Positions 1 to 7,906 of a stretch of 64,000 nt of DNA are shown one piece after another. Made by a program: the position numbers and the translations under genes. A model generated the notes under the pieces. That model had not been told where the DNA came from. It saw only the letters and a list, made by a program, of their open reading frames with translations, and ran no database searches. Location: the NCBI GenBank assembly GCA_049568075.1, contig CP144911.1, one strand, 5' to 3'. How positions within the stretch are numbered: position 1 is the first letter of the stretch; every line of letters starts with the position of its first letter. The DNA is from Gottfriedia sp049568075. Its GTDB lineage: Bacteria > Bacillota > Bacilli > Bacillales > Bacillaceae_G.

Positions 1-2
1 CA

Positions 3-86
3 ATCTTACCGATTGAAGATATTATGATAAACGCATTTGAAAATATTGAAAGAACTGCAAGAAATATTGCTATATTGTTAAAATAA
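3..86 (+). CDS. C-terminal end of an unidentified protein
   Basis: The window opens inside a reading frame that encodes 27 residues (ILPIEDIMINAF, then a Lys/Arg/Asn-containing tail ending in LLK) and stops at TAA. The frame is directly followed by a strong rho-independent terminator, which supports it as a true gene end. Too little is present to name a family. Confidence 0.6.
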   Translation: MLPIEDIMINAFENIERTARNIAILLK

Positions 87-94
87 TTGAAAAT

Positions 95-132
95 AAAAAG
101 CAGAAAAACATGTATGAGTTTTTCTGCTTTTT
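95..132 (+). terminator. Rho-independent terminator
   Basis: A perfect 15-bp inverted repeat (AAAAAGCAGAAAAAC / GTTTTTCTGCTTTTT) with an 8-nt loop lies 9 nt after the partial gene. Both arms are A/T-flanked, so it can also terminate transcription coming from the chromate transporter on the other strand. Confidence 0.85.
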
Positions 133-208
133 AATGGATTTGCCCTTCTTTTACAAATGACGAGGGGCTGTTCTCTTAAAGTTTGAATAGATAATTAACA
201 AAAAAAAT

Positions 209-1402
209 TCAAATTCTAGATAAAATTTCTCCACTAATTGCTCCAACAAGAACAATAACCCATGGTGGTAATTTCATCATTACTAACATACAAAATAAGA
301 CAGCTACGATTAAAAAGTCAACAATTGAAAATATAGAGCTTATCCATATTGGATTAATAAAAGCTGAAATTAAGATCCCAACTACTGCTGCGTTTACTCC
401 TAATAAAGCTCTCCTTAATTTCGAATTACGACGCATACTAGCCCAAATTGGAAGAGTACCTAAAATAAGTAGGAAAGCAGGTAAAAAGATGGCAATCGTT
501 GCAATTAAACCTCCTCGCCAGCCAGCCATTACAGTTCCTAAATAGGAAGCAAACGTAAATAATGGTCCTGGTACAGCCTGCGTGACACCATATCCAGCCA
601 AAAATGTTTCTTTGTTTAGCCATCCTGTAGGAACAAACTCACGTTCAAGTAAAGGGAGAACAACATGGCCTCCACCAAATACCATTGATCCTGCTCTGTA
701 AAAACTGTCAAATATAGATATCCATTTTGACGCTGTAAACGAACTAATTAAGGGTAATAAAACTAATAATATAAAAAATATAGCCAAGCAAATGATTGAA
801 ACTTTTTTTGATATATTCGTAACTAATGTAGTTTTATCACTATTTTCATTATCCTGATATAGTAAATATCCTACAATTGAAGAAATTAAAATGACAGCAA
901 TTTGAGTGAATGTCGTTTGCCATATTAGTGTAGCGATCATTGCAAACAAAGCAAGAGCCTTCCTTTTTAAATCAGGCGTCAAGTTCTTTACCATACCTAA
1001 AATAGCCTGTGCAACAATTGGCACTGCAACCAGTTTTAATCCATGGATCCAACCGGAATTTTTTATATCCAAGTCTTGTAGTAATAATGCAAATAATATA
1101 AGTACAATTACTGATGGTAATGTAAATCCAATAAATGAGACAATTCCCCCTAAGACCCCTGCACGTATTACGCCAATACCAATGCCAACTTGGCTGCTTG
1201 CTGGTCCAGGTAAAAATTGTGACAAAGCGACTAAGTCAGCATAGTTTTGATCGTCAATCCACTTTTTCCTTCTTACATATTCTTCACGAAAATAACCTAA
1301 ATGAGCGATCGGTCCACCAAAAGAAGTTAAGCCAAGTTTAGTAGAAACAATAAGTATTTCTAATAAAGAAGTTAATTTTCTATTTTTAGTATTAAGTTCC
1401 AT
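209..1402 (-). CDS. chrA: Chromate transporter, CHR family
   Basis: A 397-residue polytopic membrane protein of the chromate ion transporter (CHR) family, which exports chromate using the membrane potential. Visible signatures are the N-terminal FGGPIAHLGYFREEYV segment, SQFLPGPASSQVGIGIG, and in the second half FGGGHVVLPLLEREFV and AVPGPLFTFASYLG. The two homologous halves of about 190 residues give the full-length long-chain form. I place the start at the ATG preceding ELNTKN because GGAGG sits 7 nt before it; an in-frame upstream ATG would put that ribosome site inside the gene. It stands alone between a terminator and the divergent D-serine dehydratase. The true substrate of Bacillus members is often untested. 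Confidence 0.9.
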   Translation of the reverse strand: MELNTKNRKLTSLLEILIVSTKLGLTSFGGPIAHLGYFREEYVRRKKWIDDQNYADLVALSQFLPGPASSQVGIGIGVIRAGVLGGIVSFIGFTLPSVIVLILFALLLQDLDIKNSGWIHGLKLVAVPIVAQAILGMVKNLTPDLKRKALALFAMIATLIWQTTFTQIAVILISSIVGYLLYQDNENSDKTTLVTNISKKVSIICLAIFFILLVLLPLISSFTASKWISIFDSFYRAGSMVFGGGHVVLPLLEREFVPTGWLNKETFLAGYGVTQAVPGPLFTFASYLGTVMAGWRGGLIATIAIFLPAFLLILGTLPIWASMRRNSKLRRALLGVNAAVVGILISAFINPIWISSIFSIVDFLIVAVLFCMLVMMKLPPWVIVLVGAISGEILSRI

Positions 1403-1566
1403 ATTTTCCTCCAGCAACTGATACATAGAAATAGTATAGTTTGAATCAAATACTAAACCAATGTCTTCTCAATGAAATTTACAAAAGATTAACAATCAAA
1501 GCTATTCTAGAAAATTTAATATCTGTTAAACTTTAAATAAGCTGATTAAAGCAAGGAGGAAATAGG

Positions 1567-2904
1567 ATGGAGAGAATTGATATTCAGGGATATATAGAAA
1601 GTAATCCAATACTAGAAAAACTTATTAACTTAGAGGAATACTTTTGGTTGAATCCAAATTTAGAGACGTTTCAAAAAGCTATTAAAAAGTCACCACTTAC
1701 CCAAGAAGATGTAAACGACGCAGATAAACGATTAAAAAGGTTTGCTCCATATATATCAAAGGTTTTTCCAGAAACAAAAGATACAAATGGCATTATTGAG
1801 TCACCTTTAGTACAAATTCCTTCTATGAAACAATCGTTAGAAAAAAGTTTTCAACAAACTATATTAGGAGAATTATTTTTAAAATGTGATAGTCATTTAC
1901 CAATATCAGGGTCAATTAAAGCAAGAGGTGGCATTTATGAAATTTTAAAGCATGCCGAAAGCCTAGCTATAAAGCATCAGCTATTAACGAGTGAAGATGA
2001 TTACTCAAAAATAGATAGTGATATTTTTAGAGAATTTTTCTCTAACTACTCAATTGCTGTAGGGTCCACTGGTAATTTAGGTATGAGCATTGGAATTATT
2101 AGTGCAAAGTTAGGTTTTAAAGTAACAGTTCATATGTCAGCAGATGCAAAGCAATGGAAAAAAGATTTACTTAGAAGTAAAAATGTAAATGTTATTGAGT
2201 ACGAGGCGGATTATAGTAAGGCAGTAGAAGAAGGACGAATTCAAGCAGAAGCAGATCCTAATTGTTATTTTGTAGATGATGAAAATTCAAAAGATTTATT
2301 TTTAGGATATGCAGTAGCAGCTTCACGTTTAAAAAAACAATTTGAAGAATTAGACATTACAATTGATGAAAATCATCCATTATTTGTTTATTTACCTTGC
2401 GGAGTTGGAGGAGGACCTGGTGGTGTCGCATTTGGTCTGAAACTATTATTTAAAGATAATGTTCATGTCTTTTTTGCCGAGCCAACTCATTCTCCTTGTA
2501 TGTTGATTGGATTAATGACAGGACTTCACGATCAAGTTTCTGTACAAGATTTTGGTATTGATAATAAAACGGATGCAGATGGACTTGCTGTAGGGAGACC
2601 ATCTGGCTTTGTAGGAAAAATCATCGAGCCTTTTTTAAGCGGTAGCTACACAATAAGTGATGAAAAGCTATATACCATGTTAAAAGAGTTAGTTGATACT
2701 GAAAATCTTTATTTAGAGCCGTCAGCACTAGCTGGTATGATCGGTCCAATTAAATTATTTAAAGAAGGTAAAGATTATTTACTAAAAAATAATTTAATGA
2801 AAAAAATGGAAAATAGTACCCATGTCATTTGGGCTACAGGTGGTAGTATGGTTCCTGAAAAAATGATGAAAGAGTACTATCAAAAAGGGTCTCTTTTTAA
2901 ATAA
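1567..2904 (+). CDS. dsdA: D-serine dehydratase (D-serine ammonia-lyase)
   Basis: A 445-residue PLP enzyme that converts D-serine to pyruvate and ammonia in the cytosol. The Schiff-base lysine lies in SGSIKARGG, the PLP-phosphate loop is the glycine-rich PCGVGGGPGG segment, and the VGSTGNLGMSIGI segment matches fold-type II dehydratases. Length is that of DsdA (about 440), longer than threonine dehydratase catalytic domains. AAGGAGGAAATAGG precedes the ATG. There is no adjacent DsdX/DsdC, so a detoxification or nitrogen-scavenging role is inferred. It is divergent from chrA with about 160 bp between them, and nothing in that gap was recognised as an operator. Confidence 0.93.
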   Translation: MERIDIQGYIESNPILEKLINLEEYFWLNPNLETFQKAIKKSPLTQEDVNDADKRLKRFAPYISKVFPETKDTNGIIESPLVQIPSMKQSLEKSFQQTILGELFLKCDSHLPISGSIKARGGIYEILKHAESLAIKHQLLTSEDDYSKIDSDIFREFFSNYSIAVGSTGNLGMSIGIISAKLGFKVTVHMSADAKQWKKDLLRSKNVNVIEYEADYSKAVEEGRIQAEADPNCYFVDDENSKDLFLGYAVAASRLKKQFEELDITIDENHPLFVYLPCGVGGGPGGVAFGLKLLFKDNVHVFFAEPTHSPCMLIGLMTGLHDQVSVQDFGIDNKTDADGLAVGRPSGFVGKIIEPFLSGSYTISDEKLYTMLKELVDTENLYLEPSALAGMIGPIKLFKEGKDYLLKNNLMKKMENSTHVIWATGGSMVPEKMMKEYYQKGSLFK

Positions 2905-3073
2905 AATAGATAGTGTAAAATTTTACTAATATTTTAAAAGTGAAAAAAATTCTTTTAATGCAGAATAATTTGACATATATTTGTATATGTAAATAAGTTT
3001 TCTATTTAGATTTTGACGCAAGATATTTTCTTTTTAATTGGTTCTGTTTAAAAATTGATAAATTACTTTAAAA

Positions 3074-3102
3074 AAGCCATTCCGTCATGAGCGGACTGGC
3101 TT
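3074..3102 (+). other. Imperfect hairpin after dsdA
   Basis: An 11-bp stem with one mismatch (AAGCCATTCCG / CGGACTGGCTT) and a 7-nt loop lies 170 nt after dsdA. It lacks a clear T-run, so it could be a weak terminator or only an RNA structure. The rest of the 2905-3218 gap is AT-rich and holds the CstR-type operator listed next. Confidence 0.4.
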
Positions 3103-3118
3103 CAGTGCATTTTATATA

Positions 3119-3134
3119 ATACCCTATTGGGTAT
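3119..3134 (+). promoter_or_regulatory. CstR-type operator upstream of the class V aminotransferase gene
   Basis: ATACCCTATTGGGTAT is a 16-bp near-palindrome with perfect ATACCC/GGGTAT arms, the arrangement of CsoR/CstR-family sites. It resembles the sites upstream of the cstR gene and its sulfur operon, so it ties the following gene to the same regulon (inference). Confidence 0.7.
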
Positions 3135-3218
3135 TGGAATACTCGGTTTTATCTTAATTATCTAAACAGAGCTTCCGATTAAAAAGCACAAAACATATTC
3201 TCATTAGGAGCGATAAAA

Positions 3219-4694
3219 TTGAATTTAGAAAAGTATTTTTCACAATTTAGAAAAGAGATTATTGGAAATGAAAAAACATTCTTATCGCCATTTGGTGAAA
3301 AGAAAATTATTTATTTAGATTGGGCTGCGAGCGGTAGGTTATATGGACCTGTTGAAGAAAAATTTCTTTCAACTTTTGGGCCTTATGTTGCAAATACGCA
3401 TACGGAATCAAATATAACTGGAAGCACGATGACGAATTGTTATCATGAAGCATTACAGATCATAAAGGAACATGTTAATGCAAGCGCTTCCGACACAATC
3501 ATAACAGATGGATCAGGAATGACAGGCGTTATGAATAAGTTTCAACGTATTTTAGGGTTGAAAATTCATGAAAACTTCCATTTCCGTTTAAGTTTACCTG
3601 AGGAAGAAAGACCGGTAGTTTTTATAACTAGTATGGAGCATCATAGTAATCACACTTCATGGTTAGAAACGATTTGTGATGTGGAAGTTGTACCGAACTG
3701 TGCGAACAACGTAGTTGATTTAGAATTTTTAAGAAAACGCCTAGAGTTTTATAAGAATAAACGAAAAGTAATTGGATCATTTAGTGCTTGCTCGAATGTA
3801 TCTGGATTAATTACACCTTATCATAAGCTTGCTAGACTTATGCATGAATATAATGGTGTTTGTTTTGTGGATTTCTCAGCTTCTGCACCATACGTTGACA
3901 TTGATATGCATCCTAGTGATCCAATGGAAAAACTTGATGCGATTCTGTTTTCTCCACATAAGTTTTTAGGAGGGCCTGGTAGTAGCGGAGTTTTAATATT
4001 TGACTCTTCTCTATATCAAAATAAAATTCCAGATCATCCAGGTGGAGGAACTGTTGAGTGGACGAATCCATGGGGTGAGAAAAAATATATTAACAATATT
4101 CGCGAAAGAGAAGATGGCGGTACTCCAGGATTTCTGCAAACAATTAGAACAGCACTTGCTATTAAGGTAAAAGATGCAATGGGTACAATGAACATCTTAA
4201 ACCGTGAAGAAGAATTAGAACACATCTTATTAGATGAACTTAAGTCAATTGAAAATGTAGTGGTACTTGAAAATTCAAGCAATCCAAGATTAGGTTTTTA
4301 TTCTTTTTATTTAAAGGATATTCACCATAATTTAGTTGTTAGATTATTAAATGATCGTTTCGGAATTCAAGTAAGAGGCGGTTGTTCATGCGCAGGTACT
4401 TATGGACATATGCTTTTGAATATTACAAGAGAAATGTCTAAATCAATTACAGATGAAATTGATAATGGAAATATTAGTGTAAAGCCTGGTTGGATTCGCA
4501 TGAGTGTTCATCCAACGACTACAAATGAAGAGGTAGTTATATTCACTAATGCTTTAAAAGATATTATTCAAAACATTGGCGAATGGTCTAATGATTATAT
4601 TTATTTAAAAGAGAAAAATGACTACATGCATAAAGACGAAGCAGTTATGGAAGTAGGTACTTATTTTGAGATAGAAATGACTGTAAAATCTTAA
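3219..4694 (+). CDS. Class V aminotransferase / cysteine desulfurase-like PLP enzyme
   Basis: A 491-residue fold-type I PLP enzyme of aminotransferase class V, the family of SufS/IscS cysteine desulfurases and selenocysteine lyases. The PLP lysine is in SPHKFLGGPGSSG, the preceding FVDFSASAPY gives the cofactor Asp region, and a late cysteine loop is GGCSCAGTYGH. It starts at TTG, with TTAGGAG at good distance and no ATG nearby. It is longer than SufS (about 400), with an extended C-terminus. An ATACCC/GGGTAT operator 85 nt upstream places it under the persulfide sensor encoded next door. A role in moving sulfur between cysteine and persulfide carriers is likely; the exact substrate is unknown. 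Confidence 0.82.
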   Translation: MNLEKYFSQFRKEIIGNEKTFLSPFGEKKIIYLDWAASGRLYGPVEEKFLSTFGPYVANTHTESNITGSTMTNCYHEALQIIKEHVNASASDTIITDGSGMTGVMNKFQRILGLKIHENFHFRLSLPEEERPVVFITSMEHHSNHTSWLETICDVEVVPNCANNVVDLEFLRKRLEFYKNKRKVIGSFSACSNVSGLITPYHKLARLMHEYNGVCFVDFSASAPYVDIDMHPSDPMEKLDAILFSPHKFLGGPGSSGVLIFDSSLYQNKIPDHPGGGTVEWTNPWGEKKYINNIREREDGGTPGFLQTIRTALAIKVKDAMGTMNILNREEELEHILLDELKSIENVVVLENSSNPRLGFYSFYLKDIHHNLVVRLLNDRFGIQVRGGCSCAGTYGHMLLNITREMSKSITDEIDNGNISVKPGWIRMSVHPTTTNEEVVIFTNALKDIIQNIGEWSNDYIYLKEKNDYMHKDEAVMEVGTYFEIEMTVKS

Positions 4695-4709
4695 ATTCTC
4701 AAGATACTC

Positions 4710-4747
4710 GAACAAAAATGATCACATTAATGTGATTATTTTTGTTC
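4710..4747 (+). terminator. Rho-independent terminator
   Basis: A long interrupted inverted repeat (GAACAAAAAT...ATCACAT / ATGTGAT...ATTTTTGTTC) starts 15 nt after the aminotransferase stop and has a T-rich 3' arm. It separates the aminotransferase transcript from the cstR promoter. Confidence 0.75.
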
Positions 4748-4799
4748 ATATTTACTTTTAACTAACTAAAAGAAGGCTAACTTTTATAAAATTAAATGG

Positions 4800-4828
4800 T
4801 TGACAATATACCCTAAGGGGTATATATT
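4800..4828 (+). promoter_or_regulatory. cstR promoter with CstR operator in the spacer
   Basis: A -35 TTGACA (4800-4805) and -10 TATATT (4823-4828) are spaced by exactly 17 bp. The operator ATACCCTAAGGGGTAT (4808-4823) fills the spacer, so bound repressor would block RNA polymerase. This is the arrangement expected for an autoregulated CstR gene. Confidence 0.8.
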
Positions 4829-4905
4829 CTAAGTAAGAATATTGCACATATATTCTAAAATAAATGCGTAAGCCTTATTTAGTTTTATGAGTTAGGGGTG
4901 ATTTA

Positions 4906-5166
4906 ATGAAATATGATGATCCAGTAAAAAATAGAATAAAGCGAATTGAGGGACAGATTCGTGGAATTTTAAAAATGATAGAAGAAGACAAGGACTGTAA
5001 AGATGTCATTACACAGTTATCAGCAGTTAAATCAGCTTTGGATCGTACGATTGGCGTTATAGTAAGCTCAAATTTAGTTGATTGTGTCCGAAATGCGAAT
5101 GAAAACGGGCAAGATGCTGAAGATTTAGTGAAAGAAGCAGTAAACTTACTTGTAAAAAGTAGATAA
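4906..5166 (+). CDS. cstR: CstR persulfide-sensing repressor (CsoR family)
   Basis: An 86-residue all-helical DUF156/CsoR-family repressor. Cysteines are at positions 31 (DKDCKD) and 60 (LVDCVR), the pair that forms di- and trisulfide cross-links in CstR. The histidine that completes the copper site of CsoR is replaced by Asn56, which separates it from the true CsoR at about 37 kb in the same window. In known CstR systems, reaction with persulfides releases repression of sulfide/persulfide detoxification genes. The downstream genes are exactly that set. The start ATG follows TAGGGGTGA. Its own promoter carries the operator, so autoregulation is expected. Confidence 0.92.
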   Translation: MKYDDPVKNRIKRIEGQIRGILKMIEEDKDCKDVITQLSAVKSALDRTIGVIVSSNLVDCVRNANENGQDAEDLVKEAVNLLVKSR

Positions 5167-5203
5167 TATATGGTTTGACTCAATTTTTTAATTTTAACAT
5201 CAT

Positions 5204-5219
5204 ATACCCATAGGGGTAA
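5204..5219 (+). promoter_or_regulatory. CstR-type operator (first of a pair)
   Basis: ATACCCATAGGGGTAA, with one mismatch in the outer arm, lies 51 bp upstream (start to start) of a second full site. The pair sits between cstR and the DsrE-like gene and probably controls a second promoter for the sulfur operon. Confidence 0.65.
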
Positions 5220-5254
5220 TAGTATATATAAGATATATTTTTTTGTTTTGTTAT

Positions 5255-5270
5255 ATACCCTAGTGGGTAT
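5255..5270 (+). promoter_or_regulatory. CstR-type operator (second of a pair)
   Basis: ATACCCTAGTGGGTAT has perfect ATACCC/GGGTAT arms and lies 23 bp before the chosen start of the DsrE-like gene. Its closeness to the ribosome site means repressor would sit near the transcription start. Confidence 0.72.
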
Positions 5271-5293
5271 AAAGAATGGAAAGGAGAAAGAAT

Positions 5294-5770
5294 ATGACAG
5301 CTAAGAAAACAAATATCATTTTATTTAGTGGAGATTATGACAAAGCAATGGCTGCCTACATTATTGCGAACGGTGCTGCAGCTTTTGATCATGAAGTAAC
5401 TATTTTTCATACATTTTGGGGGTTAAATGCTTTACGAAAAGGTGAACATATAGCAACAAAAAAAGGTTTTATCGAAAAGATGTTTGGAAAGATGATGCCT
5501 AGAGGGGCCGATAAAATGGGACTTTCTAAAATGAATTTTGCAGGTTTTGGACCAAAGATGATTAAGGATATTATTAAAAAGCATAATGCATTGCCTTTAC
5601 CACAATTAATTGAAATGGCCCAAGAACAAGATATAAATTTAGTAGCATGTACAATGACAATGGATCTGTTAGGTCTACAAACCGAAGAGTTATTAGAGAA
5701 TATTCAGTATGCTGGTGTTGCCGCCTATATTGGTGAAGCAGAAGAAGGTCAAGTAAACTTATTTATTTAA
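5294..5770 (+). CDS. DsrE/DsrF/DrsH-like family protein
   Basis: A 158-residue protein of the DsrE/DsrF/DrsH-like (peroxiredoxin-like) family, which act as sulfur carriers or membrane-associated persulfide proteins. The conserved cysteine is in LVACTMTMDLLGL, and IILFSGDYDKAMAAYIIANGAAAFDHEVTIF (read here only as two short parts: the SGDYDKA loop and the ANGAAAF helix) is typical of the family. A glycine/lysine-rich middle part follows (KMFGKMMPRGADKMG). I start at the ATG before TAKKTN because AAGGAGAAAG is 3-10 nt upstream; an earlier in-frame ATG lies before that ribosome site. It is the first gene after two CstR operators and is followed 19 nt later by a rhodanese. Confidence 0.85.
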   Translation: MTAKKTNIILFSGDYDKAMAAYIIANGAAAFDHEVTIFHTFWGLNALRKGEHIATKKGFIEKMFGKMMPRGADKMGLSKMNFAGFGPKMIKDIIKKHNALPLPQLIEMAQEQDINLVACTMTMDLLGLQTEELLENIQYAGVAAYIGEAEEGQVNLFI

Positions 5771-5789
5771 TTAGAAAGGATTGAATAAC

Positions 5790-6086
5790 ATGAAAGAAAT
5801 TACTGCGATTGATCTTGAAAATAATTTGAAAACTGGAAAAGAAGTAACGGTTATCGATGTTCGTGAAGTAGATGAAGTTGCAGCAGGGAAAATCCCAGAA
5901 GCTATTCATATTCCACTTGGATTAATTGAATTTCGATTGCACGAATTAGATAAATCAAAAGAATATATTATGGTTTGTCGTTCAGGTGCTAGAAGTGGCC
6001 GTGCAACAGAATTCCTTCAATCACAAGGGTTTAACGTTAAAAACATGGTAGGCGGAATGCTTTCTTGGTTCGGTAATGTAGAATAA
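5790..6086 (+). CDS. Single-domain rhodanese-like sulfurtransferase
   Basis: A 98-residue single rhodanese domain. The active-site loop is CRSGARS with the catalytic cysteine at position 63, preceded by the family motif VIDVRE and followed by GGMLSW. Such proteins move sulfane sulfur from persulfides or thiosulfate to thiols or protein carriers in the cytosol. The start is the ATG at 5790, 9 nt after AGAAAGGA; an in-frame TTG nine bases earlier is too close to that site. It lies inside the CstR-controlled cluster with TusA partners. Confidence 0.88.
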   Translation: MKEITAIDLENNLKTGKEVTVIDVREVDEVAAGKIPEAIHIPLGLIEFRLHELDKSKEYIMVCRSGARSGRATEFLQSQGFNVKNMVGGMLSWFGNVE

Positions 6087-6103
6087 TTTTTTTGATTAAA
6101 TAG

Positions 6104-6119
6104 ATACCCCAAGTGGTAT
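6104..6119 (+). promoter_or_regulatory. CstR-type operator
   Basis: ATACCCCAAGTGGTAT, with 5 of 6 matching arm positions, lies 22 bp before the TusA-rhodanese gene. It may mark an internal promoter in the sulfur operon or an accessory repressor site. Confidence 0.6.
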
Positions 6120-6140
6120 TTAAAGTATGGAGGTTATCAG

Positions 6141-6713
6141 ATGGAACTGATTAAATCGAACGTGAAATTAGATGCAAAAGGATTAGCTTGTCCAATGCCG
6201 ATTGTGAAGACTAGAAAAGCAATGAAGGAATTAGAAAATGGGCAAGTAATCGAGGTTCAAGCGACTGATAAAGGTTCAAAAGCAGACATTAAAGCTTGGG
6301 CGGAAAGCACTGGAAATCAATACTTAGGAACAATCGAAAATGGAGAAGTATTACTTCATTATTTAAGAAAATCTTCAGATGAAAATACAATTGAAAAAAG
6401 ATTCGAAAACGTCATTTCGAACGATCAATTAAGTCAAAAACTACAAAATGAAAATATAATCGTTTTAGATGTAAGAGAAGAAGCAGAATATGTATTTAAT
6501 CATATACCAAATGCGGTATCAATCCCTTTAGGTGAATTGGAGAGCCGTATGACAGAATTAAATAAAGAAAATGAAATATATATCGTTTGCAGAACTGGAA
6601 ACCGCAGTGACCTTGCTGCTCAATTACTAGTTTCTAGCGGTTTTACTAACGTGTTTAATGTAATACCTGGAATGACTGAATGGTCTGGGGAAACAGTAAG
6701 CATAAAAGGTTAA
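6141..6713 (+). CDS. TusA-rhodanese fusion sulfurtransferase
   Basis: A 190-residue two-domain protein. Residues 8-78 form a TusA/SirA domain with the persulfide cysteine 17 in GLACPMP; residues 85-188 form a rhodanese domain with VLDVREEAEY and the active cysteine 150 in CRTGNRS. Fusing a sulfur carrier to a sulfurtransferase allows intramolecular transfer of persulfide sulfur. The ATG follows GGAGGTTATCAG. It sits between the lone rhodanese and the rhodanese-dioxygenase gene, each preceded by an ATACCC-type operator, so its role is in persulfide processing (inferred from context and domains). Confidence 0.9.
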   Translation: MELIKSNVKLDAKGLACPMPIVKTRKAMKELENGQVIEVQATDKGSKADIKAWAESTGNQYLGTIENGEVLLHYLRKSSDENTIEKRFENVISNDQLSQKLQNENIIVLDVREEAEYVFNHIPNAVSIPLGELESRMTELNKENEIYIVCRTGNRSDLAAQLLVSSGFTNVFNVIPGMTEWSGETVSIKG

Positions 6714-6736
6714 TCTAATTTTTTTTGAATAAAAGT

Positions 6737-6752
6737 ATACTATAGGGGGTAT
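6737..6752 (+). promoter_or_regulatory. CstR-type operator overlapping a ribosome binding site
   Basis: ATACTATAGGGGGTAT has one perfect arm and one degenerate arm. Its GGGGG run (6745-6749) is also the only ribosome binding site for the ATG at 6758, so operator and Shine-Dalgarno share bases. Confidence 0.55.
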
Positions 6753-6757
6753 AAAAG

Positions 6758-7885
6758 ATGGCAGTCACAGCAATGTCTGCAAAAGAGATTACAAAAAAAA
6801 TATTTGATAAAGAAAAACTATTTATTCTTGATGTACGAAATACTGATGATTATAACGATTGGAAAATAGAAGGTTCAAATTTTGAACATTTAAATATACC
6901 TTATTTTGATTTACTAGATGGGGTTGAAGACATTTTAGATAAGATTCCTGCAAGTACAGATATTTTAGTTGTGTGTGCTAAAGAAGGATCTTCCATCATG
7001 ATTGCAGAGATGCTTTCAGACGAGGGACTAGATGTAGCTTATCTTAAAGGCGGAATGAAAGAGTGGAGTGAACATCTAGAACCAGTAAAAATTGCAGATT
7101 TGAAAAATGGTGGAGAGCTGTATCAATTTGTCAGAATCGGTAAGGGATGTTTATCCTACATGGTGCTTTCAAATAATGAGGCTGCTATTATTGATGGTAC
7201 TCGAATGACGGATATCTACGTTGATTTTGCAAATACAAAGAGCGTAAAAATTACAAATGTATTTGATACTCACCTTCATGCAGACCATATTTCTGGCGGA
7301 AGAAAAATTGCTGAGATTACGGGAGCAACATACTGGTTACCACCAAAGGATGCTAAAGAGGTTACTTTTGAATATAGTCCATTAGAAGATGGTAATAAGG
7401 TAATGATTGGCGAAACAGCAATCAGTATTGAGGCTTTTTATTCACCAGGTCATACAATCGGATCAACTTCATTTGTCATTGATGAAAAGTTTTTACTTTC
7501 TGGAGATATTTTATTTATCGATTCAATTGGAAGACCCGATCTTGCTGGTATGGCAGAGGACTGGGTAGGAGATTTACGCGAAACCCTTTATAAAAAATAC
7601 CGAAACTTATCGCTTGAATTAATCGTGCTTCCAGCACATTTTATGGTGATTAGCGAATTGAACGAAGATGGTAGTGTTTATAAAAAACTAGGATATTTAT
7701 TTGATCAGAATCATGGATTGAACATTGAAAGTGAAAGTGAGTTTAGAAAGTTAGTAACTGAGAACTTACCACCTCAACCAAACTCATATCAAGAAATCCG
7801 TGAGGTAAATATGGGTAAAATTAATTTGGATGAAGAAAAACAGAGAGAAATGGAAATTGGTCCAAATCGCTGTGCAGTACGATAA
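6758..7885 (+). CDS. Rhodanese-persulfide dioxygenase fusion (CstB-like)
   Basis: A 375-residue protein with an N-terminal rhodanese domain (about 1-108, active cysteine 73 in VVCAKEGSS) and a metallo-beta-lactamase-fold persulfide dioxygenase domain. The iron site is seen in HLHADH (172-177), SPGHTIGS, LLSGDILF and LPAHF, and the ETHE1-type motif is SIGRPDLAG. It should oxidise glutathione- or bacillithiol-type persulfides to sulfite, with the rhodanese domain feeding or taking sulfur. S. aureus CstB carries its dioxygenase first and rhodanese domains last; here the order is reversed. The protein ends in CAVR, adding a near-terminal cysteine. The gene follows a CstR-type operator. Confidence 0.9.
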   Translation: MAVTAMSAKEITKKIFDKEKLFILDVRNTDDYNDWKIEGSNFEHLNIPYFDLLDGVEDILDKIPASTDILVVCAKEGSSIMIAEMLSDEGLDVAYLKGGMKEWSEHLEPVKIADLKNGGELYQFVRIGKGCLSYMVLSNNEAAIIDGTRMTDIYVDFANTKSVKITNVFDTHLHADHISGGRKIAEITGATYWLPPKDAKEVTFEYSPLEDGNKVMIGETAISIEAFYSPGHTIGSTSFVIDEKFLLSGDILFIDSIGRPDLAGMAEDWVGDLRETLYKKYRNLSLELIVLPAHFMVISELNEDGSVYKKLGYLFDQNHGLNIESESEFRKLVTENLPPQPNSYQEIREVNMGKINLDEEKQREMEIGPNRCAVR

Positions 7886-7906
7886 TGAAAATTGGAGGAG
7901 AATAAA

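Noticed and set aside
5204..5270. Two operators as part of a terminator or CRISPR-like repeat
   Set aside because: Each is a single 16-bp dyad matching the CstR box and not a repeat-spacer array; the distances are irregular.
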